20,769 bases of DNA from CAXSDR01 sp964236445 (lineage in GTDB: Bacteria; Actinomycetota; Actinomycetes; Motilibacterales; Motilibacteraceae). The stretch covers positions 1 through 20,769 of the forward strand of contig CAXSDR010000067.1 in NCBI GenBank assembly GCA_964236445.1. Direction: 5' to 3'. This document shows, one piece after another, positions 13,937-20,769 of the stretch. Every line of letters starts with the position of its first letter. The first letter of the stretch is position 1. The notes below the pieces were generated by a model. The model was not told the origin of the DNA. It worked only from the letters and a program-made list of their open reading frames with translations, and searched no databases. Made by a program: the position numbers and the translations under genes.

Positions 13937-14778
13937 CCCCACTCGGGCGCGGTGTTGCCGCGGGTGAGGTCGGGCCGCTCGGCGGAGTCCTCGAGGACGG
14001 AGTTGACCGCGGCGACCATGGCGCGCCGGCAGGTGCGCGCCAGGTCGTCGAGGGCCATCGAGCGCTGCCGCACCTCGCTGGCGCTGACCGCAGCACCGGG
14101 GTCGGGCGCCGCGAGGTCCACGATCGCGGCGATGCGCTGCGCGCTGGTCAGGACCCGCAGCGCACGGGGGGAGTAGCCGGCCGGGAGCGCGGCCGGGGGA
14201 GCGCTGGACCGGAGCCCGGCGATCGCCTCGGCCACCTCGGGGCGCCACCGGGCGACATCGAGGCGCAGCAGCTCGGCGGTCGCGGCGCTCAGCCCGGCCT
14301 GCAGCGCGCGATCGGCCTCGCCCAGGCTGAGCTGGTCCCCGGCCCGCACCTGGTCGACCTCGAACGTGGACCACCGGACCCGCAGGCCGCTGGAGCCGAG
14401 CGGCGCGATCTCGGGAACCAGTGCGTAGGCGAGCGGCCCGCCGTAGGTCACCACGGCCTGGCCGGCATGCACCGCGGCCGCGACCGCGTCGGGGCGACCT
14501 CGAACGCCACCGGGGTCGCCGGGCGCCGACAGCACGACGCGCAGGCCTTCGACCCGCTCGCGGCGCAGCCAGCCGAAGGTCAGCACGAGCGCATCGCCGT
14601 CGGACCCGTCGTCGACGCGCCGGCCACGGGCGTCCTCCGCTGCGAGCACTCTCACCGCGTGCAGCTCAGGAAGGTCGCCGGCTGCCACCTGGTCGACCGC
14701 CTCGTCGATGCTCGCGTCGCCGCGCAGCACCGCGCCGCCCCAGGCGGCGAGGCGGGCAGCGGCAGGCAGGACCGGCAT
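13918..14778 (-). CDS. Uncharacterised 286-aa protein
   Basis: I do not recognise this family. Its coding status is supported by a clean start: ATG at 14778, with TACGCT 6 nt upstream as in several neighbours. It also fills the space between glgA and the ABC ATPase. The reading frame is open further upstream, but that part is antisense to the ABC gene. The protein is Ala/Val/Leu/Arg-rich with no signal peptide or transmembrane helix. The N-terminal half (to about 155) includes strand-like stretches (DALVLTFGWLRR, GLRVVLSAPG, RVRWSTFEV). The C-terminal half looks helical (ADRALQAGLSAATAELLRLD, RQRSMALDDLARTCRRAMVAAVNSVLED, in part). Only one cysteine is present. It may be a soluble regulatory or adaptor protein; that is a guess. 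Confidence 0.75.
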   Translation of the reverse strand: MPVLPAAARLAAWGGAVLRGDASIDEAVDQVAAGDLPELHAVRVLAAEDARGRRVDDGSDGDALVLTFGWLRRERVEGLRVVLSAPGDPGGVRGRPDAVAAAVHAGQAVVTYGGPLAYALVPEIAPLGSSGLRVRWSTFEVDQVRAGDQLSLGEADRALQAGLSAATAELLRLDVARWRPEVAEAIAGLRSSAPPAALPAGYSPRALRVLTSAQRIAAIVDLAAPDPGAAVSASEVRQRSMALDDLARTCRRAMVAAVNSVLEDSAERPDLTRGNTAPEWGYSTER

Positions 14779-14784
14779 GCCCCC

Positions 14785-14790
14785 AGCGTA
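14785..14790 (-). promoter_or_regulatory. Putative -10 element (TACGCT) of the 286-aa protein gene
   Basis: The minus-strand TACGCT is separated by GGGGGC (6 nt) from the ATG at 14778. The G-run abuts the ATG too closely for a normal ribosome site, so the box position favours a leaderless message. Confidence 0.45.
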
Positions 14791-14825
14791 GGCACGGGTC
14801 CGGCACGGGGCCAAAGCAGCGACGG

Positions 14826-14831
14826 TAGGGT
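14826..14831 (+). promoter_or_regulatory. Putative -10 element (TAGGGT) of the ABC ATPase gene
   Basis: TAGGGT is followed by 7 nt and then the GTG start at 14839. GTAGGG could also be read as a poor Shine-Dalgarno sequence; the two readings compete. Confidence 0.4.
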
Positions 14832-14838
14832 CGCCGAC

Positions 14839-15624
14839 GTGGCAGCGGTCGTGCAGTGCGTAGGCGTCAGCGTCGTGCGCGACGGCAATGCCATCCTGGA
14901 AGACCTGGACTGGGTGGTCGAGGAGGACGAGCGTTGGGTCGTGCTCGGACCCAATGGCGCGGGCAAGACCACGCTGCTTCAGGTGGTCGCCGCGCAGCTG
15001 CATCCCACCCGCGGCACCGTGGACCTGCTCGAGGAGCGGGTCGGCAAGGTCGACGTCTTCGAGCTCCGCCCACGCATAGGTCTGTCCAGTGCCTCGCTCG
15101 CCCAGCGGCTGCCGGCGGGGGAGCGCGTACGCGACGTCGTGCTCACCGCCGCCTACGCCGTGGTCGGGCGCTGGAAGGAGACCTACGACGCCCCGGATGT
15201 GCAGCGTGCCGAGCTTCTGCTCACCGCGCTGGGTGTCGCCCACCTCGCCGACCGCCGCTTCGGCACGCTGAGCGAGGGCGAGCGCAAGCGGGTCCAGATC
15301 GCCCGCGCCCTGATGACCGACCCCGAGCTGATGCTGCTCGACGAACCGGCCGGCGGCCTCGACCTCGGCGGTCGCGAGGACCTCGTACGACGCCTCGGAG
15401 GGCTCGCCGCGGATCCCGACGCGCCCGCCATGGTGCTGGTCACCCACCATGTCGAAGAGGTTCCGCCCGGCTTCACCCACGCGCTGCTGCTGCGCGAGGG
15501 GCGCACCGTCGCACAGGGACCGATCAGCCAGGTGCTCACTGCCGGCCCGCTCGGGGACGCGTTCGGCATGTCGCTCGTCGTCGAGCGGCACGGCGAGAGA
15601 TTCACCGCGCGCTCCGCGGGCTGA
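14839..15624 (+). CDS. Orphan ABC transporter ATP-binding protein
   Basis: Encodes 261 aa, one nucleotide-binding domain. Walker A is GPNGAGKTT (37-45), the signature LSEGERKRVQIARAL starts at residue 144, Walker B ends in LMLLDEP (D168, E169), and THHVEEVPPGF supplies the switch histidine. The family resembles the single-domain ATPases of the ModF/metal-transport group, in which the HHVEEVPPG-type switch region is common. No permease or binding-protein gene is adjacent: upstream is the divergent unknown protein and downstream a pseudogene. It therefore either works with a permease encoded elsewhere or is a non-transport ATPase. The start is GTG at 14839; the next in-frame GTG is at 14851. 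Confidence 0.92.
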   Translation: MAAVVQCVGVSVVRDGNAILEDLDWVVEEDERWVVLGPNGAGKTTLLQVVAAQLHPTRGTVDLLEERVGKVDVFELRPRIGLSSASLAQRLPAGERVRDVVLTAAYAVVGRWKETYDAPDVQRAELLLTALGVAHLADRRFGTLSEGERKRVQIARALMTDPELMLLDEPAGGLDLGGREDLVRRLGGLAADPDAPAMVLVTHHVEEVPPGFTHALLLREGRTVAQGPISQVLTAGPLGDAFGMSLVVERHGERFTARSAG

Positions 15625-15678
15625 CCGTCGCCAATGCCCGTTCTGGAAGAAGGCCCCATCGCCCCGAGGCCGATGCGC

Positions 15679-16092
15679 ACGATCCGCCGAGCCCTCGACC
15701 TGGGCGTCACCCTTCTCGACACCGCAGAGGTCTACGGGCCCGTACGTCAACGAAGATCTCGTCGGCCGTGCCATTGGACACGGACTTGCGGCGGAGCAAA
15801 CCCCGCTTCACCGGCGAGAACTTCCGACGCAACCTGGCGAGCGCAGACGAGGTGGCCTCGGTCGCTGCGGAGGTCGGTGCCACCCCGGCCCAGGTCGCCC
15901 TGGCCTGGCTGCTGGCCAAGGGTGACGACATCGTCCCCATCCCGGGCACCAAGCGCATCAGCCGCGTCGAGGAGAACGTCGCCGCGGACGAGCTTGTGCT
16001 GACCGCGCAGCAGCTCGAACGGCTCGACACCATCACGCCCGCGGCCGGGGAGCACCACAGCGGAGGCCCAGCTGCAGATGATCGACCGTTGC
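15679..16092 (+). pseudogene. Decayed aldo/keto reductase
   Basis: Three pieces of one AKR protein lie in different frames. The first (15679-15741) gives TIRRALDLGVTLLDTAEVYG with the AKR catalytic Asp and Tyr. An extra C in the run at 15739-15741 then shifts to a frame reading YVNEDLVGRAI (15743-15775). At about 15768-15776 the sequence jumps to a third frame reading PLDTDLRRSKPRFTGENF and on through VPIPGTKRISRVEENVAADE. About 140-150 central residues, including the catalytic Lys and His, are missing. A further 1-bp shift near 16059 restores AEAQLQMIDR, the usual AKR C-terminus. The N-terminus before 15679 is also absent, although an ATG at 15634 opens the frame. It cannot make an active enzyme. 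It ends just before the convergent lytic transglycosylase. Confidence 0.88.
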
Positions 16093-16102
16093 GCTGGGCG
16101 CG

Positions 16103-17341
16103 CTACGGCGTCGGGCCCGCCGCGACCGTCGACGCGGGGACGGGGGAGGGCGAAGCGGGAGGCGAGGGCAGAACGGGGAGGTCGGGCGGGACGGTCTCGG
16201 AAAGCGGCGGTCCGCCGAGCGCGGCGGCGATGCCGAGCACGAGCCGCACATACCACTCGGCGTGGTTGTAGTGCCACAGCGCGCCATAGACCCCCCGGAC
16301 CGTGCCGGCGCCGTTCCCGCAGAGATAGCGCGCGGCCGTGAAGATCGAGTCAGCGGGGTTCCAGATGTCGGCGACGCCGTCGGAGTCGCCGTCGACGGCG
16401 TACGCCGCGAAGGTGCTCGGCAGGAACTGCATCGGTCCCATCGCGCCGGCCGATGACGGGCCGTTGTTGCGGCCGTGGCCCGACTCGACCTGTCCGACGG
16501 CTGACAGGACGGTCCACGAGAGGCCGGGGCAGGTGAGAGCGGCACCTCGGTAGAGCCGCAGGTAGTCCGTCATAGGCAGGCGCGGTGTCGCCTGTGCGCG
16601 GGCTGCCGCCGCCTGGACAGCGGCTGCAGCGGCCCGGGCACGGGCGAGTGCGGCGCGGGCGGTCTCCGCCTCGGTCAACGACTTCGCCCTGGCCGACAGG
16701 TGGTCCAGCGTCAGCTGCGCTGCCGTCAGCAGCTCGGTCACGCGGGCGAGCCGGTCCTCGACGGTGGAGACCGAGACGGCGTCGCCCGCGAGGTCGGCGC
16801 TTGCGGCATCGGCCCGGTCGGCCGCGCCGGTGGCTCGCTGGTCGGCGAGCGCCGTGGCGGCCTGCGCGGCCGTGGCGGCGCGTACGACCGCCTGTGCGTA
16901 GTGCGCCCGGCGCGACACGTCGTTGGGGTCGCCGGTCTCGAGGATCGCGGCGTAGTAGGCCAGGCCGCCGCCGCCGCCGACCCACAGCGCGCGCACCCGC
17001 GCTCCCTGCTCACTGCGGGCCCGCATGGCGCCCCGGGCTGCGGTTTCGGCCGCGCGCGCCTGCTGCACCTGGGTCGTGGTGCCGGCAGCGAGCGCCTGCA
17101 GCGCTGCGGTGTAGGCGTGCAGGGCCTGGTCGAGCTGGGGGACGAGCTCGTGCATGCGCTGGTCGGCCGCGTGCGCGGCGTCGCGTGCCTGTGCGGCCGA
17201 ACCACCGTCAGCGGCGTGCGCGGGTCCGGCAGCGAACAGCGACGTGCATGCCGCGACGGCGGCGACCCAGCGCAAGGCGCCCCGCCGGGCGGGGTCGGGC
17301 GCCTGCGTCACCCTGTTGCAGTCGACAGCGGGCGGCCCCAC
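16103..17341 (-). CDS. Secreted lytic murein transglycosylase with coiled-coil region
   Basis: Encodes 412 aa from GTG at 17341; GTG at 17311 is an alternative, and neither has a strong ribosome site. The N-terminus has a signal peptide with a hydrophobic core (WVAAVAACTSLFAAG) and an AHA-A cleavage site. Residues about 45-265 are Ala/Gln/Arg-rich and should form long helices or coiled coils, as in cell-wall hydrolases that are held inactive or bound to partners. The C-terminal domain (about 270-385) is a lytic transglycosylase: SAVGQVESGHGRN carries the catalytic Glu (E286), and GAMGPMQFLPSTF and DGDSDGVADIWNPADSIFTAARYL (in part) are typical of the SLT_2/MltB-like actinobacterial enzymes. 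A Pro/Ser-rich tail ends it. It cleaves peptidoglycan glycan strands outside the membrane. It lies 24 bp after marR on the same strand. Confidence 0.9.
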   Translation of the reverse strand: MGPPAVDCNRVTQAPDPARRGALRWVAAVAACTSLFAAGPAHAADGGSAAQARDAAHAADQRMHELVPQLDQALHAYTAALQALAAGTTTQVQQARAAETAARGAMRARSEQGARVRALWVGGGGGLAYYAAILETGDPNDVSRRAHYAQAVVRAATAAQAATALADQRATGAADRADAASADLAGDAVSVSTVEDRLARVTELLTAAQLTLDHLSARAKSLTEAETARAALARARAAAAAVQAAAARAQATPRLPMTDYLRLYRGAALTCPGLSWTVLSAVGQVESGHGRNNGPSSAGAMGPMQFLPSTFAAYAVDGDSDGVADIWNPADSIFTAARYLCGNGAGTVRGVYGALWHYNHAEWYVRLVLGIAAALGGPPLSETVPPDLPVLPSPPASPSPVPASTVAAGPTP

Positions 17342-17365
17342 CTTGATGCCCGACGGGTGCCGGCG

Positions 17366-17950
17366 TCAGAGCGCGCGCCCCCGCCGGGGTCGCCAGCACG
17401 GGACCGTAGCCGGTTGGGTGCTCCGGTGCTGGACCTCAGAACGCAGGGCGGCGGCGGCCTCGGGCAGCAGCGGGTTGCACGCCGCGAGGAACGCGATGAC
17501 GGTGTCGCGCTCGGCCGGTGTCATCGCCATGAGCACACCGGCGAGCCGCTGGCCCATCGGCTTGAACAGCGGGCGGAACCTCTCGGGGTCGGGTAGCCGC
17601 TCGACGATGACCCGGCGCCGGTCATCCGGATCGACGCCCCGCCGGATCCAACCCTCGGCTTCGAGCCGGTCGAGGACATGGGTGACGGCACCCGAGGTGA
17701 GTCCGGTCGCCTCGCCCAGCGCTCCCGCCGTCATGCGGCCGCCGGCCGCGAGCAGGTTGATGACGTGCAGGTCGGTGGCGTTGATGCCGAGCTGCTCCGC
17801 GACGGTTTGCGCGCAGATCACCGCGCCGGTCACGAAGCGCCACATCTGGTCGCGGAAGCGCACGAGCTGCTCATCGAAGGACTCGCCGGGCACGGCTGGC
17901 GGCGAACCGGCGTCCGGCTGACCCCTCACGGCTTTGCTGCGTTCACGCAC
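17366..17950 (-). CDS. MarR-family transcriptional regulator
   Basis: Encodes 194 aa. The winged helix-turn-helix is clear: GRMTAGALGEATGLTSGAVTHVLDRLEAEGWI (in part) is the recognition region at about residues 71-103, followed by the wing DPDDRRRVIV with the family's conserved DxRR. Flanking helices should form the dimer interface. The C-terminal 30 residues are basic. GTG at 17950 is used; GTG at 17929 is an alternative. It is divergent from an MMPL exporter across 85 bp, the classic arrangement for a repressor that controls a pump and itself and is released by a small ligand. The transglycosylase gene follows 24 bp downstream and may be cotranscribed. Confidence 0.9.
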   Translation of the reverse strand: MRERSKAVRGQPDAGSPPAVPGESFDEQLVRFRDQMWRFVTGAVICAQTVAEQLGINATDLHVINLLAAGGRMTAGALGEATGLTSGAVTHVLDRLEAEGWIRRGVDPDDRRRVIVERLPDPERFRPLFKPMGQRLAGVLMAMTPAERDTVIAFLAACNPLLPEAAAALRSEVQHRSTQPATVPCWRPRRGRAL

Positions 17951-17954
17951 GACT

Positions 17955-17983
17955 GTTATCTTCCACGACTAAGAGGTTGTCTG
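17955..17983. promoter_or_regulatory. Candidate overlapping promoters and MarR operator between marR and the MMPL gene
   Basis: TATCTT (17957-17962) is a TANNNT -10 for the MMPL gene, with a weak TTTGCT -35 at 17933-17938 (18-bp spacing). On the other strand GATAAC (17960-17955) with CAGACA (17983-17978, 17-bp spacing) could drive marR. A short dyad TCTT-N8-AAGA (17959-17974) overlaps both and would suit a MarR dimer. All elements are weak matches. Confidence 0.35.
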
Positions 17984-18035
17984 CTGGCGAAGCGGTATGT
18001 GCCCAGGCGTCCACGCAGACGAAACGGGGAGTCCA

Positions 18036-20219
18036 GTGAACGTTCTGTCGAAGTTCGTCGTGAAGCATCGCATCTGGGTGTCGCTCACCTGGGTGTTGCT
18101 CCTGCTCGCAGGCGGCTTCGCCGCGTCGCAGCTGAGCCAGCGGCTGAGCCTCGACTTCTCGCTGCCCGGGCAGCCGGGCTACGAGACGCAGGTCAAGCTG
18201 GCGGCGGCCTACGGCTCGACGTCGGATGCGGCCTACATTCCCGTCGTCAGCGTCGGCGACAACGAGACGGTCGAGCAGCGCAAGGCCGACGTCAACGCGG
18301 TGTTCGACGGGCTGCGTGCCATCAAGGGCCTGCGGGTCGTCGACTGGGCGTCCACGGGCAACGACAAGTTCCTCACCGCCGACGGTCGCAGCGCCTTCGC
18401 CGTCGTCTACGCGCCGCAGCTCACGAGCTTCACCGACACCGGCGTGTCGAAGCAGGTCGACGCGGCACTGGCGCGCGGCGCGGCTGATCACCACGTCACC
18501 ACCGCGCTCACCGGATATGAGCAGCTCACCGCAGCGGGCAGCGACAGCAGCAGCGGTCCGAGCCTGCTGACCGAGACGCTGATCGGGGCGCTCGGTGCCC
18601 TGGCTGTGCTCGCCTTCGTCTTCGCCTCGCTGCTCGCGCTCGTGCCGCTGCTGATCGCCGGCGTGTCGATCCTGACGACGTTCCTCATCGTGCTGGGCCT
18701 GACCTATCTGACCGACGTCAGCTTCGTCGTGCAATTCCTCATCGCCCTCGTCGGGCTCGGCGTGGCGATCGACTACTCCCTGCTCGTCGTGTCGCGCTGG
18801 CGCGAGGAGATCGCGAAGGGAGCGACCGCAGAGGAGGCCGTGCACATCTCGATGCGCACGGCGGGCCATGCGGTGCTCGCCTCGGGCGTCACCGTCGCGA
18901 TCAGCCTGGTGGCGCTCGTCGTCGTCCCGGTGCCGCTGCTGCGCAGCATGGGTCTCGGCGGCATGCTCATCCCCCTCGTCAGCGTGGCCGTCGTCCTGAC
19001 GCTGCTGCCGGCCATGCTGAGCAAGTTCGGCACCCACATCGACGTCCCCCACATCCGCAAGGAGTCCATCGCCTCACGTGGCTGGACAGCATGGGCGACC
19101 ACCGTCGTACGCCGCCCCTGGGTCGCCGCCGCCGTCGCCCTGCTGATTCTCGGCTTTGCGATCGCGCCGGTCTTCAAGGCTCAGTTCGGCGTCGCCAACA
19201 CCACGTCACTGGCCAGCAGCGGCCCGGCCTTCGACACCCTCGCCAAGCTCGGTGCGCAGGGTGTGGGCGACGGCGTCACGTCACCGATCGTCATCTCGGT
19301 CAAGGGCGGCGATGCCGGCGCCATAGCTGCGGCCGCGTCCGGCGTTGCGGGCATCCGTTCGGCAACGGTCGCGCAGCCCGCGCCCGACGGTCGCACTGCG
19401 GTCGATGTCATTCCCGACCACGAGACGGTCGACTCGAGCAGCGTCGCGGTGGTCGACCGGGTGCACGCGGCAGTCGTCGCCCTGCCCGGTTTCGAGGGCA
19501 TCACCGGTCAGGGCGCGACGATCGTGGACTACCGCAAGGCCGTCTACGACCGCTTTCCCTACGTCATCGCGCTGATCGCGCTCATCACTTTTGTGCTGCT
19601 GGTGCGTACCTTCCGCTCGGTGCTGCTGCCGCTGAAGGCTGTGGTGCTCAACCTTGTCAGCCTGAGCGCCGTCTTCGGCCTCGCGACCTATTTCTGGCAA
19701 CAGGGTCACGGTTCGCACGCCGTCTTCGGCGTCGCTCCCACCGGGGCGATGACGTTCTGGATCCCGCCGCTGATCTTCGCGTTCCTGTTCGGGCTGTCCA
19801 TGGACTACGAGGTCTTCATCCTCGCCCGCATGCGCGAGGAATACGACGCCACCGGTTCCACCGATGCAGCGGTGATCCGCGGCCTGGGCCGCACCGGACG
19901 CCTCGTCACCTCGGCCGCGTTGATCCTCTTCTTCTCCTTCGCCGCGCTCGCCTCAGCGCCGGGCACCGACATCAAGGTGTTCGCGACGGCGCTCGGCGTC
20001 GGCATTCTCATCGACGCCACGGTCGTGCGGGCGATCCTCGTGCCGGCCCTCGTGGTGCTCTTCGGGCGCTGGAACTGGTGGCTCCCGTCGTGGCTCGCGA
20101 AGGTCCTGCGCGTCGAGCCGTCTCCGCTGCGCGACGACGAGCCGGTGGTCGCATCGGCGCGTGAGTTGCGCTCGAGCCCGCCTGAGGTCACTCCTCGGGT
20201 GCGAAGTAGTCGGCCATGA
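18036..20219 (+). CDS. MMPL-family RND transporter
   Basis: Encodes 727 aa from GTG at 18036, chosen for GGGGAG 4 nt upstream and because MNVLSKFVVKHRIWVSLTWV is a typical MMPL opening; an ATG at 17997 is less likely. The duplicated RND plan is visible: TM1 (about 13-33), a large outer loop to about 180, five helices to about 330, TM7 (about 360-380), a second loop to about 500, and five more helices to about 690. The proton-relay Asp-Tyr pairs are D246 (AIDYSLLVVSR) and D590 (SMDYEVFILAR). Such pumps export lipids or drugs using the proton gradient; the substrate here is unknown. It is divergent from marR. Its 3' end overlaps trmO by 32 bp on the opposite strand. Confidence 0.94.
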   Translation: MNVLSKFVVKHRIWVSLTWVLLLLAGGFAASQLSQRLSLDFSLPGQPGYETQVKLAAAYGSTSDAAYIPVVSVGDNETVEQRKADVNAVFDGLRAIKGLRVVDWASTGNDKFLTADGRSAFAVVYAPQLTSFTDTGVSKQVDAALARGAADHHVTTALTGYEQLTAAGSDSSSGPSLLTETLIGALGALAVLAFVFASLLALVPLLIAGVSILTTFLIVLGLTYLTDVSFVVQFLIALVGLGVAIDYSLLVVSRWREEIAKGATAEEAVHISMRTAGHAVLASGVTVAISLVALVVVPVPLLRSMGLGGMLIPLVSVAVVLTLLPAMLSKFGTHIDVPHIRKESIASRGWTAWATTVVRRPWVAAAVALLILGFAIAPVFKAQFGVANTTSLASSGPAFDTLAKLGAQGVGDGVTSPIVISVKGGDAGAIAAAASGVAGIRSATVAQPAPDGRTAVDVIPDHETVDSSSVAVVDRVHAAVVALPGFEGITGQGATIVDYRKAVYDRFPYVIALIALITFVLLVRTFRSVLLPLKAVVLNLVSLSAVFGLATYFWQQGHGSHAVFGVAPTGAMTFWIPPLIFAFLFGLSMDYEVFILARMREEYDATGSTDAAVIRGLGRTGRLVTSAALILFFSFAALASAPGTDIKVFATALGVGILIDATVVRAILVPALVVLFGRWNWWLPSWLAKVLRVEPSPLRDDEPVVASARELRSSPPEVTPRVRSSRP

Positions 20220-20667
20220 GCTGCTGCACCCAGGCCGGCTCGCGCGTGAGCGTCGGGGTGTAGGCCGCCATGACGGCCTTGAGGTCGATCACCGGTGTGC
20301 CGTTGACCGCGTCGAGGCCCCGCACCCGCAATGTGCGCCCGTCCACCGAGACGATGGCGCAGCGACTGACGCCGAGGCGGTTGGGGCGGCGCGGGCCGCG
20401 GTCGACGAACACCCCGACCGGCGGTAGGCCCTTGTCGCCGCGCGGGCTCTGGGCGGCGTAGTCGGGTCGTTCGCTCGCGCGGTCGAACACGAAGACCACC
20501 TCGACGTGGGAGAACTCCTCGAGGCCCTGGAAGCAGTCGGCGGGAAAGCGCTCGTCCACGACGATGGTGCTCATCACGTTGTCCCAGTGGTCGCTCTCGC
20601 CCGGGTCGTCACGGTCGTTGACCACCACGGCGACGGGGACGACGGCGTACGGCTCAGCGGGGGTCAT
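20188..20667 (-). CDS. trmO: TrmO/TsaA-family tRNA (N6-threonylcarbamoyladenosine37-N6)-methyltransferase
   Basis: Encodes 159 aa. TrmO methylates the t6A37 base of certain tRNAs using SAM and belongs to the beta-barrel TsaA/VirR family. The diagnostic RPNRLGVSRCAIVSV is followed by LRVRGLDAVNGTPVIDLKAV, matching the family's RPNPIGLS and GlDalDGTPvLDIKPY regions. LEEFSHVEVVFVFD matches the conserved strand. ATG at 20667 has AGGAG 9 nt upstream. The end of the gene overlaps the convergent MMPL gene by 32 bp. The family call is firm. The exact tRNA substrate is inferred from E. coli TrmO. Confidence 0.88.
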   Translation of the reverse strand: MTPAEPYAVVPVAVVVNDRDDPGESDHWDNVMSTIVVDERFPADCFQGLEEFSHVEVVFVFDRASERPDYAAQSPRGDKGLPPVGVFVDRGPRRPNRLGVSRCAIVSVDGRTLRVRGLDAVNGTPVIDLKAVMAAYTPTLTREPAWVQQLMADYFAPEE

Positions 20668-20693
20668 GACGGTGCGCTCCTGAGGTCGGAAGT

Positions 20694-20725
20694 CCTATGC
20701 GGCGAGGACCCACCCTAGGCATAGG
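20694..20725. promoter_or_regulatory. Inverted repeat flanking the trmO -10 box
   Basis: Perfect 7-bp arms CCTATGC (20694-20700) and GCATAGG (20719-20725) are 18 bp apart and enclose a minus-strand TAGGGT (20717-20712). That box would give trmO a leader of roughly 40 nt with its AGGAG site. The repeat may be an operator. Confidence 0.35.
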
Positions 20726-20758
20726 CGGGGTGCCGTGACGGTCGTAGGCTCAGCAGCC

Positions 20759-20769
20759 ATGGGGCCGGA
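20759..20769 (+). CDS. Possible start of a further gene, cut by the window edge
   Basis: An ATG at 20759 is preceded by TAGGCT (20745-20750) with an 8-nt gap, the same leaderless layout as seen elsewhere in the window. Only three full codons (M-G-P) are present, so the product cannot be named. Confidence 0.3.

Noticed and set aside
13918..15774. Very long minus-strand open frame (618 codons) covering the ABC ATPase region
   Set aside because: Everything upstream of 14778 is antisense to a clear ABC ATPase with all motifs, and its peptide looks like a shadow translation. Only 13918-14778 is kept as a gene.

Overview
The window is a GC-rich, gene-dense bacterial chromosome segment with many GTG starts. 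The gene set suggests a high-GC actinobacterium: SURF1, DUF3099, an InhA-type FabI, SerB with two ACT domains, and a glgC/glgA pair of the actinobacterial maltose-1-phosphate type. The Intrasporangiaceae/Dermatophilaceae are a plausible home, but that is inference. I found no rRNA, tRNA, CRISPR array, phage gene or intact insertion sequence.

Layout, left to right. The window opens with the first codons of a GH15 glycosidase (minus), downstream of a SURF1-family gene (minus). SURF1 is divergent from moaA (plus), which converges on a DUF3099 membrane protein (minus). Next are fabG and fabI (plus), a type II fatty-acid reductase pair. From about 4.0 to 9.3 kb there is a different-looking block on the plus strand: the K+ transporter kup, a metallo-beta-lactamase-fold hydrolase, a type B carboxylesterase and an SRPBCC protein. 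A 428-bp stretch with no convincing gene follows. It holds small hairpins and three phased copies of a 25-bp dyad-symmetric element just upstream of sixA.

sixA (plus) converges on serB (minus), with four degenerate 10-bp repeats at the junction. serB lies downstream of glgC (minus), which is divergent from glgA/glgM (plus). An unrecognised 286-aa protein (minus) overlaps the glgA 3' end and is divergent from an orphan ABC ATPase (plus). Then come a wrecked aldo/keto reductase pseudogene, a secreted coiled-coil lytic transglycosylase (minus), and a MarR regulator (minus) divergent from an MMPL exporter (plus). The exporter overlaps a convergent TrmO/TsaA gene (minus). A possible start of one more gene lies at the right edge.

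Genes that appear to work together: GlgC makes ADP-glucose for GlgA/GlgM. FabG and FabI carry out the two reductive steps of fatty-acid elongation. The MarR protein probably controls the MMPL pump. The MBL hydrolase, esterase and SRPBCC gene look like one transcription unit that hydrolyses ester or lactone substrates.

The most notable non-coding observations are the phased palindromes before sixA and a recurrent TANNNT hexamer placed 6 to 8 nt before the start codon of eight genes, consistent with leaderless transcription. SURF1 and moaA have such hexamers only 2 bp apart. The esterase-type block uses strong Shine-Dalgarno starts instead. No clearly new multi-gene system is evident.
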